A stretch of 64,000 bases of DNA from contig CM053259.1 of NCBI GenBank assembly GCA_028583405.1, positions 21,925,951-21,989,950 of the forward strand, in the 5' to 3' direction. The stretch is from Pogonophryne albipinna (taxonomy: Eukaryota > Chordata > Actinopteri > Perciformes > Artedidraconidae). Of this stretch, positions 42,610-57,919 are shown in pieces; position 1 is the stretch's first letter, and the number at the start of each line of letters is the position of its first letter. The notes below the pieces were generated by a model that worked only from the letters and a program-made list of their open reading frames with translations, did no database searches and was not told where the DNA came from. The position numbers were made by a program, and so were the translations under genes.

Positions 42610-42979
42610 AAGGTGGGGTAGGTAAGTTTGAGAAACCGGCTCGAGATACACTTTTTGTTATATTCCATGGAATGCTCTTAACATCCCGATAGCAATGAAT
42701 ATCTTAAGTGCTTTGACAAAAAATCCATTAAAAAAAATGTCATCTGTCTGTGGAAGCCGTAGTGTTGTAAAAAGCACGACCAATCATTTTAGCCAGCCCG
42801 GCTAAAATGATTGGATGCCTTCCATCTGTGCACAAACTTATCTCGTGCCCTCATTGGTAATGTGCGCGTTCGTGTGTGTTGGAGGGGCTCTGTAAGGAAG
42901 TGGCAGATTTTTTCTGGTTGTGTATTTTCAAATTCTAGCGCACTCAAGCTGGTTTCTCCAAAATTACCTACCCCACCTT
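42610..42979. mobile_element. TA-flanked MITE, 370 bp
   Basis: The left end AAGGTGGGGTAGGTAA and the right end TTACCTACCCCACCTT form inverted repeats that continue into AGAAACC/GGTTTCT. TA flanks both sides (42608-42609, 42980-42981). This fits a Tc1/mariner-type MITE. An internal perfect palindrome (15-bp arms) is at 42780-42814. Confidence 0.85.
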
Positions 42980-42981
42980 TA

Positions 42982-45900
42982 AGCTTGGTATCCCCCTGTT
43001 TCTAGTGGCCTGTGAGCTGCTCACACAGAAACAGTGATGAAGGGCTACTTTGTATCTTTAATGCAAAAATCAGATGTGGATTGTGATAATCACTAATAAT
43101 GAAGTTTATATTTAGATTGTTTATTATGCAGATACCGTTTTTAAGCAATTGACCAGCACTTACAGACACTTTCCAAGATGGTATTTTCAGTTCTTGATCT
43201 AAAGCTCCTGTGCAGGTACACAGATAAAGATTGTTATAATGAGAGCTATTCAGTTCCTTTTTCATGCACACAATGCAGCTTATTGATCCATGTGAGCGCA
43301 TATGTTCGTGTGGGCTGCATAATGACAGTCATGCATCTGATTGCTCTGCCTCGGAGCGGTTCAAGCTCAGCAGGAGAGTGTGTGACACAAACTCAACACA
43401 GATTTATGATGAATTGGTTTGTTAAAAAATATATTGAACTTCTGCTACCAAGGAGACAATGGCATTCAGAGATGTTTCTCTCATTACTTCTCACTCATGT
43501 TCTCCCTCTAATTCAAACACACCGTTCACACCTTGCAGACAAACGTTTTTGGCTGTAAATAGGGTCGCGTGAAAACCTTACTCCCGAACACCGGTGGTGC
43601 CGTTAACCTCTTCAACAGGTTCTCTGTTGCCATGGCAACGTGCTGCAGGCTGGCCGAGCGGGATGTGAGTGAAAATAACATTTCCTTGGTGGAGACATGC
43701 AGAAACATCAAACGGTTCGCATGTGTTTATGAACGTGGACATCTCATCGGAGCACTCTCCACCCAACTCTGAGTCTCATGCTTCCCACCAATGACGAAAC
43801 AGATTGTAAGTAAGGGGCGGGATCGCTCCTCTGTGATTGACACAACTCATTGTTCCGTTAAAGCGATTGACTTCTACACACGTACACATTCAGACAAACG
43901 CAGGCAGGGCTCCGCTCCGCTTGTTCCCCTTAATGACTGCAGCCCTCATTATCTACCAGTGGTTTGTGGCTGTGTGCGGGAATGTGGAGACATGAAAAGA
44001 GAACAGTCTCTTGCTCATTCTGCATCTCTGTGGATGAGCTGATGTGAGGAGAGTCAGAGAGAGAGACAGTCATGAGCCAGTTCCCTCTGCATTCTTCTCT
44101 CCCATGAATCTGCCCACGCGCTGCCTTCCACCCACATCATCACAGCAGTGATGGAACTTTTCTTTCTCCTCCCTTGCTCGTTTTCTCACTCTCTACTTCT
44201 CTTTCTCCCTCCTATTCACACGTCTTCTACCCGTTTCTATCCGCCACACTTCCTCTCGCAATTTGTGTCTCCCTTTCCCGCGCTCTCTTCATTTGTCGTT
44301 CGTGAACTTTACCATTTTCTTACTTATTTCCCTCCATCAAACCCTCGCTGTCCTGTCTTTTCTGACAGGGAGTATATTTGAAAAATGTGTGTGTGTGTGT
44401 GTGTGTCACATTTGTGCCTCAACTACAGCAAAGCACTGGAGACTGTCTGCACAGTTTAAAGATTTTTCAACTGTCATTGTAATGTTTTCAAAGAGTCGTC
44501 ATCCTTTAAGTGAAGCACTCCATACGTAAGATTTCATTTTGGAAGGAAAAATGTAACAGTAGATTAAATTACTGTGTTGAGATTGGGCCAGTAAAAGAAA
44601 GGGATACGTTTTTTGTCTTTGAATTCTTGTCCACCTTATACACATTCCTACAACACAGTAAGCTCAAGCGTTGAAACAATGGGATTCCTGTATTATTCAG
44701 CAGATCCATTCCTCCATCAGAGTTATAGCATCCTCTCCAGGGGCAGGTGAATGAAGGGGAGCAGTTTTATCCGATCACAGCCCGTGGAGGTCCCTCATCA
44801 AAGGTGCCTCATCTGGCCTGGCCTGCTCCCCTGGGGCCCCTCCGTCCTCCCGGAGACACATCAAACACATGAAAGAAGAACCTCCAGAGTCACACCCGTT
44901 AGCCTCCATCGCTGCAGTCAGCATTGATCATGATCATCATACCTGACTGGCACTTCATTCCTCTGATGCTTTGTGCCGTGCCTTACTGAAAATGCCACAA
45001 ATCATTTTGTTGTGTTTAGTTTGGTCCGCTTTTCAAGTTCCTGTTAGATACAAAAAACATATTTGAATGTAGGATTAGTTTAAAATGTGATGAAATCAGT
45101 CAGCGGTACTTTATTCTCCTCAGCAGGTCTATTTTATTTGGATCACAGGAGCCATTCACACAGGAAGACTTCATAAAGAATATCAATCTCTGCCTACATT
45201 TAAAGAGCAAAAGCACTTTCTGAGATGTATTTTTCATACTGAGGACAAGGGAAGAAATAGCAGTACCTCTTAATTTGAACCAGGCAGCAAATTCAAATGG
45301 ACATCCTCCATGCTCCATAACATATTCTTCCATATTCTCACATACAGTGTGCCTTCCCGCTGCCTGCTGTAGCAGACAGTGTTCACAGGGGGGGGGGGGG
45401 GGCATCTTGGAGGCAGTGGTGCATGCCAATGTCTGCCTGATGAGTTCACAGACGAAGTATTTCATCTTCCTCCACTGTTATTTTATTCATTACTGCCTGT
45501 CGGAGAGGGGAACAGAAACACATACAATAAATACAGTGTAGGCATGCATACGCACGCACGCACACGCACGCACACACACCCAAGACATCGGGTGGGCAGG
45601 GGCACACGCGTCATTCCCCCTCTTATGATCTTTTCTATTATTTTTTGTCTTTTATTTTTGTGTTCATTATTTTGACCTCATAACTGATTTTCTTGTGTAT
45701 CTACTCTATAAGCACTATTTGAGAGGCATGTCACTTAGGCTCATTACAGATGCCTGAGGCTTTAAAACACATCTTTAAATAGTAGCTCTGAAGCCTTCTG
45801 AGGATTAAATGCAGATATAAGAATGGCTGTCTGTGGTGGTACGCTTCTGCTCTGTGTTTCTCCTTTGTTTTGTCAATTTAAGATGAACTGCTTTGGCCTA

Positions 45901-47287
45901 CTTGTGGTGGGGGCAATTAGGATTGAACCCTTGGGCAGCTGCTGTTGAGGATTTCCGGATTCTCTCACTTGAGTAAACAAAAGTACTGTTCAAATACACA
46001 CGACTGAACCACAGAGTAAAGGGTAGCGAGCACAAAGGGGCATCAGAGCACCGGGCTCAGGCCCTGAAGGTGTAGTTACTTCAATGTTGTTTCTTGGTCT
46101 TTGTATGGCGTGTAGCGTGTGAGAGGCTGTTGGTTTGCTGGGGAGAAAAAGAAGCCATTGGGCATTGTAGAGTCAAGAAAGATGGTAAGGGGGAGAACAA
46201 GTGTGACGTTCTGTAACTGCCTGGTAGCCCATGCTTACCGGAGCTCAACAAGACTCATTACATTTCAGCTGCCTGTGCTCTAAAAGTTTGGGAGATTCAA
46301 ACTGAAGAGGACTATCCTTCCCCCTGCAGGCCACAACATCCTCTGAGTTAGACTTTATCTCCCTGGCTTCTTCCTGAGATGGAAATAAGTTCTGATTTGT
46401 TTGCACTGTGATCTGGCTCAGGAAGCAAGAGACTGGTCTGAGGCCATTGTTAACGGTGATGCTCTGCAATGTACTATGATCTAATGTGGTAGAAGTAAAA
46501 TAACAATGGTCCCATGATTTGGAAAATGGTTTTGATTAAGCTGCTTGGTCCCCGCTCATCTGGTTTTGATACAACGCTGAGGAAACGTATCGTGTAGTCT
46601 GTGAAGCCTCTTTTACTATAGTGATGACCAACCAGGGAATAACCCGCTATTGAGCGATTCATATTAGTATCACATTATAGTGTATATAAAGAGTACTCTT
46701 CCACTATTGTTTGTCTTTACTATTTCTATACACAGATGTCCTTTACATTCAAATACATTCATTCACTTGAACAAGTCAGAATTTGCAGCATTTCATTTTT
46801 GATGTTTGACTAGACAAAGGTCAAGAGAAAGCTAAGCAAAGGGTAATCACTCACTTTCGTTTTAATAAACTCTTAAATCTTCAAACTAAATACATATCTT
46901 TGTGAAGGCCTATGTGATTTAGTGAATTAGTCAACATTGCGTCCTCCTTCATGTGGACGTAATTGCTGAAATGTAATTCTCTGCATCATACTTCTAGTTT
47001 CTGCATATTTTACATATTCCTTCATGCTATATCAGATTTGCCTCAGTGTGTCCCTTTAAGCCAATGTAAGTAATCAGGGACAAATAAGGTCAGACTATAG
47101 GCTGCTACAGGGATTCAACCTTTTTAGAGTAGAAAACAAGTTAAACTCATTATTTGAAATCCTCTTCTGTTTAATAAAGTTCCTCCGATAATAAATTTGA
47201 GAGACATTAACCCATCATACAAAATGCACTTTTTGATGTCTTTTATGTGTGTCAGTGAACTCACAAAGTGTCAGTAAAACAAACCCT
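42982..47287. other. Intron sequence, no exon recognised
   Basis: Contains the RFX X-box (43626-43639), a short TG tract (44387-44406) and a G15 run (45388-45402). No mobile element recognised. Confidence 0.4.
43626..43639 (+). promoter_or_regulatory. Perfect RFX X-box
   Basis: GTTGCCATGGCAAC is the ideal palindromic X-box bound by RFX factors, with no mismatch. RFX proteins act in ciliary and neuronal gene control. The site is in intron 1 of gabbr2, in a locally CpG-richer patch, so it could belong to an enhancer; activity is inference. Confidence 0.65.
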
Positions 47288-47843
47288 GGCCGTTTCTCAA
47301 TCTCGAGGATACTGGCTTCCAAACCAATATTTCAAGGATGCTACGTCATCGAGTGCCGCTGAAGTACTTTTCCAATCTCCAGCATACTTGGAATTCCACC
47401 GAGGCCGCGTCCTTGGTTTGGGGGAAATTTCGAGGCTGCACATGGGTAGACTTTGCGTCCTTAAAATCCCCACAATGCTTTGCGCACGGACCAATTTCAA
47501 AAACCCTTGCAGAGAATTGCTGAACCGACGCAGCACACATTTAAATGTAAGTATGTAGTGGCGTAGAAAATGTGTAGTGTTGGTAAATGTGTTACTTTGT
47601 TAAATTTGTTACCACCATAAATGTGTTCCGTGAAAGTAAAGCAAGTTCATAATTAGATAGACATCGTGAGGTATATACAGTTTATGTTGAAACCGTTAGA
47701 GAGAGTGGCACACTTGTTAGCCTGTTCCATTCTTCTTCGTTTTCCGAAGCCGTGGCTTGGAAGCATACTTGCTTCGTTTCTGAAGGAAGTGACTTGGAAG
47801 TACGCGACTACCAAGCCAGCATCCTCGCGATTGAGAAACGGCC
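47288..47843. mobile_element. MITE with about 30-bp TIRs, 556 bp
   Basis: The start GGCCGTTTCTCAAT...CGAGGAT...CTGGCTT is mirrored by AAGCCAG...ATCCTCG...ATTGAGAAACGGCC at the end. A 3-bp CCT flanks both sides. The superfamily cannot be fixed from these features alone. No transposase. Confidence 0.8.
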
Positions 47844-47911
47844 CCTCTCTCTTTTCCTTCGTACCAAAATCTCTAAAAACGGGGGTACAACGGAGCTGAT
47901 CCAGATTTACG

Positions 47912-47942
47912 TCCGATATGATGTAAATCAAGTCATATCGGA
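47912..47942. repeat. Perfect 10-bp inverted repeat
   Basis: TCCGATATGA and TCATATCGGA enclose an 11-nt spacer between two neighbouring MITEs. Confidence 0.7.
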
Positions 47943-48245
47943 AATGTGGACCCACGGCCCTATCAGAAAGTCGCTATCAGAAACAATACTCGACTGTTTT
48001 GGACGTAATATGGTCTTTGTTTACATTAGCATCGCTAACACTCAGAGCTAACCTTTACTGGAGAGAGTATGTGTAAAAAAGCAGGAAATAAAAAAAGGAA
48101 CTCACCTTGTGATAAATCCGCAAGCGAAAAAGCATTTGAGCTCCATATTGTTTCAGAAATAATCCTTGATGTGGTTTGGAACATAATGGCGTTTAATCAC
48201 GGCAGAATTTAACTGATCTGCCGGTAGAATTCTGAACAGGCATTA

Positions 48246-48687
48246 GGCGCTTTCAGGCCGCCAATTTATTTGCTCGCATTAGCATTATTATCATTATCCC
48301 AGCGCACCAACGGAGAGAGAATAACTTATGGCAACACAAAAGAAAACATGGGAGCGGTGGAGTGATGAGGCGGTGTCGGCGTTCTGGCGATTTACTCAGA
48401 AGACTGCTGGGAGTCCCAGTAGCTTCTACTGAAGCCAATCCCCAACTCCGGGGACTTCCGGCCGGGGACTTCGGGTGGCAGTATAAGCCGTGAAGTTGTT
48501 TGCGGCCTGCCAGTAAACCCAAAGCAGAAGAAGAAAAAGTGACGTCAGCGGCTTCATTTGCGTAATCCTCCCTCAGGGACTTACTCCGGTGTGAACGCGA
48601 TCTACTAAATAGTTCTGGAACTAAAGATTTCCAGGGAACTAAGTTCCGGGAACTATTCTTGGGAAAAGTAGTTGGTGTGAAAGCGCC
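48246..48687. mobile_element. PIF/Harbinger-like non-autonomous remnant, about 442 bp
   Basis: The ends GGCGCTTTCA and TGAAAGCGCC form inverted repeats flanked by TTA on the left and TAT on the right; Harbinger elements use 3-bp TWA-type targets. The interior holds a mini-ORF with Myb/SANT-like wording. Together these suggest a deletion derivative of a Harbinger element. Confidence 0.6.
48328..48432 (+). pseudogene. Myb/SANT-like N-terminal stub
   Basis: A 34-codon frame starts MATQKKTWERWSDEAVSAFW and ends SSFY. The WERWSDEAVSAFW stretch resembles the first helix of the Myb-like DNA-binding protein encoded next to Harbinger transposases. It ends far short of a full domain, so it is a remnant. 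Confidence 0.45.
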
Positions 48688-50499
48688 TATTAGCTCCCCC
48701 TGTCTAAAATGCATGATCTGTTTGGTATTTTGAGCAAAACACATCATGTTTTTATATATTTGTATATATCTGAGACTCATAATATATGCCCAAAAATAGC
48801 TCAATAGGAGACCTTTAACACAATACACAATACCAGTGGTTTATAGTTGTATATTAATATGCATTAAAGTATGCACAGAAGTAACATCTTGAAAGTAGAG
48901 TGAGTGTGTATTTGGTGGCGGTGACATTAGTGTGTTGTGACCTCCTCCACAGAGGCCACCATGCTTAGCCGTTAGGGACCATGTGTGTGTGCTGACTGTC
49001 CGTCAGTGACACATCAGTTCAGAATGTCTTTCTCTCCTCCCTGCCTCACCTCACATACACACTCACCAGCATCTCTGCTGTCTCTTTGATGCACAGCTTC
49101 TGCAGACTCTCTTGGTTGAGAAACTGAGGGTGGCTAGTTGATTTATTTATGAGTTGGGGTTCAATACTGGCTGCAGACCTGCCTTAAAGGCTATCCTCTA
49201 TAGTCCATTCTTATTGATATAGTTTGTGGTCTTCATTAATATTACATTGTACCATCCTGACAGATATGCATTCCCAGAGGAAAGCTTAGAAATAAAGTTG
49301 TCTACTTCACCAAAATATCTTCAGTTCTTTCATTCTAACTTTGACAGGAAGACAGTGATTGTTTCTGCTCGAACTATGGCAGGTGTGAGCTTTCCTTGCT
49401 TTACTTCAAAAATAATCTATTTTTCAGAGGCTGAACTTATACTTGTAGAGAAGTTTGTAATTTTTTCTTTGCTTTTGTATGGCTATGTGCCCTGAGTGCA
49501 TGAATCAGAGCTAAATTGGTGAGTATTTTCTCCGAGCCCAGAGGTAGCTTTGATTTACTCAGTTATGGTCAACAGGCCAGCCAAAGAGTATCTCTCTCAA
49601 ATGACAAGAGATATAAGTCTCTTCTTCTGCTGGATCCCAACCAGCTCCACAAAATCAATAAGGATCATCGGGTAATGAATGATAAGGCAGGAAATAAGAA
49701 TGGCTTTTGGCTAAAAGTCTTAACATTTCAGATGGCGGAAGATATACCAAGCACTGGAGAGAATTCTAAATAGACTGGATAAATTGATAAGCGTTATGTA
49801 ATATTCATGGTGCATTCAGGGCTTTCTTGTGTGTGTGGTTTTCTTGCATGTCATTTGGAACGGGTACTTTGCTCAATCCTAAATTATTCAGGCGCACACA
49901 CAGGAGCACCGTGTTGGTGATGCAATCACAGAGTCACTGGCGATGACTGTCACACGTCCCACGGGTTGTTCAGTGGTCAGAGATTGGGATGTAAGACGCA
50001 GACTATTATTGTGATCTACTTAATTATTCATCCATGGATGAACTCAAAACCTTACAGCGAGGGGGAGAAGTTTGCGTTGACATAAAGCAAAGCTGTCATA
50101 TGCCAAAGCACAGTTCAAATGGCTCTTCATATTTAAACATGACTCTTTTATGCATAGACAAGGCAAATAATTTAAAGCATTTCACAGTACCAATTATTTT
50201 TAATGTCATTGATTTAATTCTAAGATGCAGGATCATCTTTTTTGATATCTTACATTTTAAAACTGCAAATAATAAAAAGATATGGGAAACATGCCAGTGC
50301 TTATCTCACCTTCCGTCCACTTTGTTCCTCCCCCATTCAACTCATCTGACAGTGGAGAGTATCTCTAGAGAGAGCATCTCCAACCAGCTTTGGTAGTGTG
50401 CTTTTCTTTTAACCAAACTTGAGCCAAACATTACTCATCACACCCCACTATCAACACCTAAGTGGATTGCTGCATTATAACCACATGATCATTCTCAAA
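48688..50499. other. Intron sequence, nothing recognised
   Basis: No family resemblance in the open frames at 49226-49495, 49516-49773 or 50034-50396. Confidence 0.4.
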
Positions 50500-50867
50500 T
50501 ACAGTGGGGCAAAAAAGTATTTAGTCAGCCACCAATTGTGCAAGTTATCCCACTTAAAAAGATGAGAGAGGCCTGTAATTTTCATCCTAGGTACACTTCA
50601 ACTATGAGAGACAGAATGGGGGGAAATAATCCAGGAAATCACATTGTAGGATTTGTAATGAATTAATTGGTAAATTCCTCGGTAAAATAAGTATTTGGTC
50701 ACCTACAAACAAACAAGATTTCTGGCTCTCACAGACCTGTAACTTCTTCTTTAAGAGCCTCTTCTGTCCTCCACTTGTTAACTGTATTAATGGCACCTGT
50801 TTGAACTCGTTATCAGTATAAAAGACACCTGTCCACAACCTCAAACAGTCACACTCCAAACTCCACT

Positions 50868-52154
<1,287 letters not shown>

Positions 52155-52374
52155 GATTAACTTTTGTTATTGACCAAATACTTATTTTCCATCATAATTT
52201 GCAAATAAATTCTTTAAAAATCAGACAATGTGATTTTCTGGATTTTTTTTCTTCTCATTTTGTCTCTCATAGTTGAGGTATACCTAGGATGAAAATTACA
52301 GGCCTCTCTCATCTTTTTAAGTGGGAGAACTTGCACAATTGGTGGCTGACTAAATACTTTTTTGCCCCACTGTA

Positions 52375-53252
52375 CATTAAGAGCGGTCATGAATGTTACA
52401 GCCAGAGAAGGCATTGTCTATCCCACGTTGTGTTTACATACCAGCAGAACCACCTTTGATGGTATTAGAATCACTAAAGATGTGCTTTAGCCGGCCTGGG
52501 ACGCTGCTAGCAGGGACAATGTGCAGGGATTTATGCATTTTTGATGCAGCGTGGGGAGGAGTGGAACTCTAAAAAGGCTGCATGACCTACTTAGAGAGCC
52601 GTGGAATTCTGACGACTCGTCATCCCACAAAGAGAGACATATTTTCCCTCATTTCCTGATGTGTGTGTCGGAGGCTGGTATGCAGAGGGGGCTCGTTCAC
52701 ATATTTTTTGTTTGTTTGCAAGCGACGTAACGCACACACACACAGACACAAAAACTTCATGAGTGTTATTTCTCTTAACTTCTCTTTATTTTGCATTAGT
52801 GTGTATATTCTGCCCTATGGGCTGCATCTCGTTTTTAGGCCTTTCCATCTGTTTTATTTAAGAGCTGGTGTAATGAAGAGCCTTCTGACATCCTGCAACA
52901 CTTCTGCACTCAAATCACTGAGATGGCATCTGGCTGGCTTTACACACACACACACACACGCACACGCACACGAACACGCACACCTTCACTTTTATACATG
53001 CAAGCAGGGGACTTGCAATGGCTTCTCCCTCTGTCCCCTTTCGAGGAAAAAATGCAATTTTCTTTGCAACATGGCCTTGTACACAAATTAATTTTCCTTT
53101 GCAGTCTATCCCCTTCTCTCCATCGCCTCCCCTCGCGCTCTCTTTCTCGGTAGCTATGGCAACACAGTGTTGCACGTCAGTTTCTCAAAGGAGACGGTAT
53201 TGTCCGATTGCTCGGGCTGTCACATTCCTGCTTTACCGTCACCCTGTAGGGT

Positions 53253-53257
<5 letters not shown>
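52375..53257. other. Intron sequence with short CA tract
   Basis: A mixed CACACGCACACG tract lies at 52944-52985, and an imperfect X-box GTAGCTATGGCAAC at 53150-53163. Nothing else recognised. Confidence 0.4.

Positions 53258-53294
<37 letters not shown>
53258..53294 (+). repeat. (GA)n followed by G-run
   Basis: GA dinucleotides then ten G. Confidence 0.9.
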
Positions 53295-53452
53295 ACTCTT
53301 GCTGATTGTCCATGTATTTACAGTCATCTCAACACAGGCAGTCAATAAGCGATTCATTAGAAACGACAAGCACTCACTGTCAATGCCTTCAACTGGAGTG
53401 TTTATTATGCCCGGAAATGAGCTATTGTGAGACAAGAGTCGACCACCTGGTC

Positions 53453-53610
<158 letters not shown>

Positions 53611-56600
53611 CCATTGATGATTGTTTGTGGACACTGTTGGCATGGCCCCCAGCCTGGTTAAATATATGCTGGTGGATGAATCCCAGGGTACGTGGTGTTT
53701 GTGCATGTGCGCTGGTAGCAGTGGACCTCCCAGTTGATGTGAACAACTGTTGGTCCAGGACAGGCTAACACAGAGTAACTATCTGAAGTTTTGTTTTGTT
53801 GTTGTTGTCAATCAGTGGTCACAATTGTCGAACTTTCCCCATTTTGTAAGAAAAAAAACCGACTTCTCATCCCGAAATGTTAAGATTTGTACCTGCTTCT
53901 CTTAAATATTCCCTCGGATGTCATTATCCATTTAGCTTCAAGAGCTGCTTTGCCATCCTCAGTGCTCTCCTGTCACTAACTATTCAATCAATTTCCAGCT
54001 AATGTTAATGATTGATAAGCACATTAGCTTGCAGTGTTGACAGTCCACTCGTTCAAAGCGTCCTTTGAAAATATGGCTGGTTAATTAACTGAGAAATTAA
54101 TTGGATTGAGCAGAAACTGCAATGTTGACATCCAGAGAAGATGTGTTAATGATGCAATGCTTATAGCCATGACCCTTAATAACCTCCTGGAGGGGAGAGA
54201 TGAGAGGAGAGAAGGAGATGGAATGAGTGAGAGGTGGGTAATGATGGGGGGGAAAGAGTGATGTCGGACAGAAGGGGGAAAAGAGGAGTGTGAAACTGTG
54301 GGACAGACTAAAAAAGTAGGGGTGAAAGAAGGAGAGGGAAAAGATGATGTTGATGATTGATGAAATAGAGAAATAAGTACTGGATAGGGAGAGAGGAAGA
54401 GAGGTCTTGAGAATGGAGGAGAACTCATAAATCCAAACAGAGACTAGGCCAGGATTCCTGTGAGGTGTTGTTCCTCTGTAGGAAGATTGATATGCGTGGA
54501 CAGAAGAATCCCTAGACTGCCTGAACTGTGCTCTATCCTACTCAACACACACACCAACACACACACCTCTCCATGCACCCACTCACCCAATACGCCAGGT
54601 TTTTCTTTTCAATACACTTCCACAGTCCACCAAGCCTACACTTCTCAGACTCCCATCTGTCTTGTGTGAAATTAAGACAGGTGCTGCATTCCTCTCTTCC
54701 TTGTCATACAAGTTGTCAATAGATGGTCCTTCTAATTTGTAAAGGGATGAGTAATGTGCCAGTGTTTGTCCTTTCAGACCCGACTAAATGTCAACAGCGA
54801 TATCTGCCTTTTCCCACTCGCTAAATGGCCTTTATTAGATAACCAATAGGACTACTGGCAATGTCATCCGCACCAGCACAGGCGTGACTCGTGTGATGAT
54901 CGTGGCGGGAAAAGTGACCTTCCAAAAGACAATGTCAAACTGAATCTAAAATAAACCCCCATTATGTGTAACACGTCGGAAAATAATGAAAACATCCCAC
55001 CATTATGACTGACAGGAGAAGTCACCGCAACACAAAGTAGGAGTGTTGACGTTTGGTGGTCAATAGCTCAGCTTGGATTCAAAACAAATTAGGAAGATGC
55101 AGTAAAACAATACCTTTTATAATCAGACAAAGAAGGTAAAATAAAATACACAAGTTGATTTTTAGTTGTCAACATATTTTGGCCTCTATAGTTCTGTTCT
55201 TTGAATCTGTGTTCTATGTGTGAGCACAGTATTTTGGCTTCATTGTAAAGTACTGCTAATGAAAATAGTTGCAGTAGATGAGGATGCAGACACCTTTAAA
55301 GTATAATGTACTGTATGCTGCTCTTATATATTTGCCGTTCCACATACTGTAAGGCTACAAGCAGCAGCTGGTTAGTTAAACATAATAACAGGAAATGGGG
55401 CAAAACAGCTAGCCTGGACTCTGGGCCGAGAAAATAGTCCTGCAAATAACCCCAAAGAATCACTTTCATACTTCAAACTAGCTTAATTAGATACAACATG
55501 TTAGTTGGAGAGCTTTCAAGTTTAAGGGTGTAGGATGGTTCATTTTATCAAGTAACTCTCCAAGAACGTAAATAATTGGTTTCCAAAATGTGTTTTACTG
55601 ACCTTTTGAATAACCAGGAGAACAAATTGAACTGGCTCTATAACCCTAGAGTCTTTTTCAGTGTTTCCTTTTTCCCACATCAGCCATAATTAGCTTTACA
55701 TATAACATCACAGCCTCTAACTAAAGTGAGAGACCCAGACTCACACACACCAAGCTCTTGGATAATAATTATTCCATGCCACACAGTTCAGAGTGGATGC
55801 AGGCGTCACGGTCTAGTTTGTGTATGATTCGCCTACAATATAACATTTATTTTCAGCTCCCTTTCCTCCTAACCTGTATGACTGATGGTCCCCACTCGAT
55901 CAGACTGTATTATATGAGGTAAACAGGCTGGAGAGGACTTATAAAGGGTGCCGGGAAGGACTTTAAAATGTGAAAAGCAAAGGTCAGGACCAGCAGGACT
56001 TGTATATTTATGCTGGAAGAGTTTTTACAAAGATTGTGAAGGTGGGAAATAGCGAAGGAATGGCTTAAGTGGAAACTTTCAAAAAGTTATCGACCATAAG
56101 ATTTTTATATCCCTAATTGACAAGAAATATCCGAGGGATTTTATGTGTTCCTTTATTATTCACTTTATAGGCTGCTAGAGTTGTGTAAAACTCAAAAATA
56201 ATCTTACAAGCACCTTGAAGTGGGTAGCAATGTTTCATTTGGGGTTGGGTTGCCAGTGATAATACAGAGGAAAAAATGTTTTATGAGGAGAGAAGCCTTG
56301 AGTCAAATCGACCGTGGTACATTTTGTAGCAGCAGAGATAGCATGAATCCCACAAATCAAGATTGAGGATGAATTGAATCCCTCGACAGAAGCCCTGGAT
56401 ACTTGATAGCATCAAACTGACTCTGGACCCCGTCCTACTCATTTACTCCTGGACCAAATCATCATCGTCCAACCCCTTTTGTCTTTTTCCTGCCTTGCTT
56501 TACTGGAGACATCCATAGGAGATAGTGGAAGACCTTCAGGGCCAAGAAACAATTAACTTGATAATGGGCTCTGTTCTTCTCTCTCTCATCTTCCCACTCT

Positions 56601-57919
56601 CTGTCCACATCACCACTCTACCAGGCTGTCAATTATTGCTTAGCCGATAAACCAACTGCTAAACCTCTTCTGCTTCTTAGACGTTCATCATAGATTATAT
56701 AACAAATAAACACAAATGTTGCTGTGTGAAACACTTTGTGCTGCATGATTGTTTGAAAGGTGCTTTAGAGCTAAATAAAGGTAATATGCGCAGTTCATCT
56801 TTTAGCACACTAAACAAAAAATACAGCTAGGACTGATGGGAATGTCTCGGGGTTGGCTGATGTTTGGTCCCAAACAGCAAACAGTTTTGACCTGTTGGTG
56901 GCGCTAGCTGAAAAGTTGGGGATCACTAAAGTTAGAAACAATTTACCTTGAAGGAGACATGCGCTGCTAACAAAGTTTATGACTATCCATCTACTTGAGA
57001 CATTTCACCCGAAGCCGTGCGCTGAGGAAAATGTCAGGGGATCTCCAAAGTCATTTGTTTTCATCTTCCCGGGAACGGCCAATACCCGCACAAGTTTTGC
57101 CAGTCTCTCTATTGGTTGTTGAGATATTAGTTCTGGACCAAAATGGCGGACTCGCATTGCAATCTTTGGAGCAACGATGTTAGCTTTATAAGAAAAGCAA
57201 CCAAATCAATGGGAGTTTAACTCCTGTTATTTCTGCAATCAACATGTAAATACTTTTAGAAACCCTGACTTCAGTGTTGGACAGGATAGATAAGACAGTC
57301 ACACAAACCAAATCAGCAATTCAGTTAAAGACTTTTTGCATATAAATGAAATACCTCACTAGAAATTGAGTTATTTCTTTACCTGAATCCAACACTTCTG
57401 AGGCCCACTGTCTCCTCAGGGACTGATTGGCTCATTTCAGTGGGATTACACCTTGGTCTCACTGGTTAGCGCAACATGTTCCAGCTGTTGTCAGGCCTTG
57501 TCAAAAGCACAACAACCTGTAATAGGCTTTCCACAGCGCCTGCTTCCTGCACAGCACATTGCTAATAAAGGTGCAATGTGTTCACCCTGATTTTAGTACC
57601 ACTTGCCAATTTGAGCTTATCTCGGATTTGCGAGTGAGCCCATGTGTGTGTATTTGTCTATGATTGTGTTTGGGCCTGCATTTGGTGATGGGTGATCGTT
57701 CATCTAGCGTATATGTGTGTGGGTTTGAGAATAATCATGCATGTGCAAAAGGGGAGACATGTGGAAGAGACAAAATGTGAAAAAGAGACAAGATGTGAAA
57801 AAGAGACTTGTCACCACTGAAAGGTCTTCCAACGGGCCATCGTGGATATCCTGGTGGCCATCTGAGCTCTCGAGAAAGCCAGGGATAGATTGGGCTCAAT
57901 AACAAGATCCAGACTGCAG
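53611..57919. other. Intron sequence, nothing recognised
   Basis: A purine-rich stretch (54190-54420) and short CA tracts near 54545-54570 are the only notable compositions. Confidence 0.4.
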
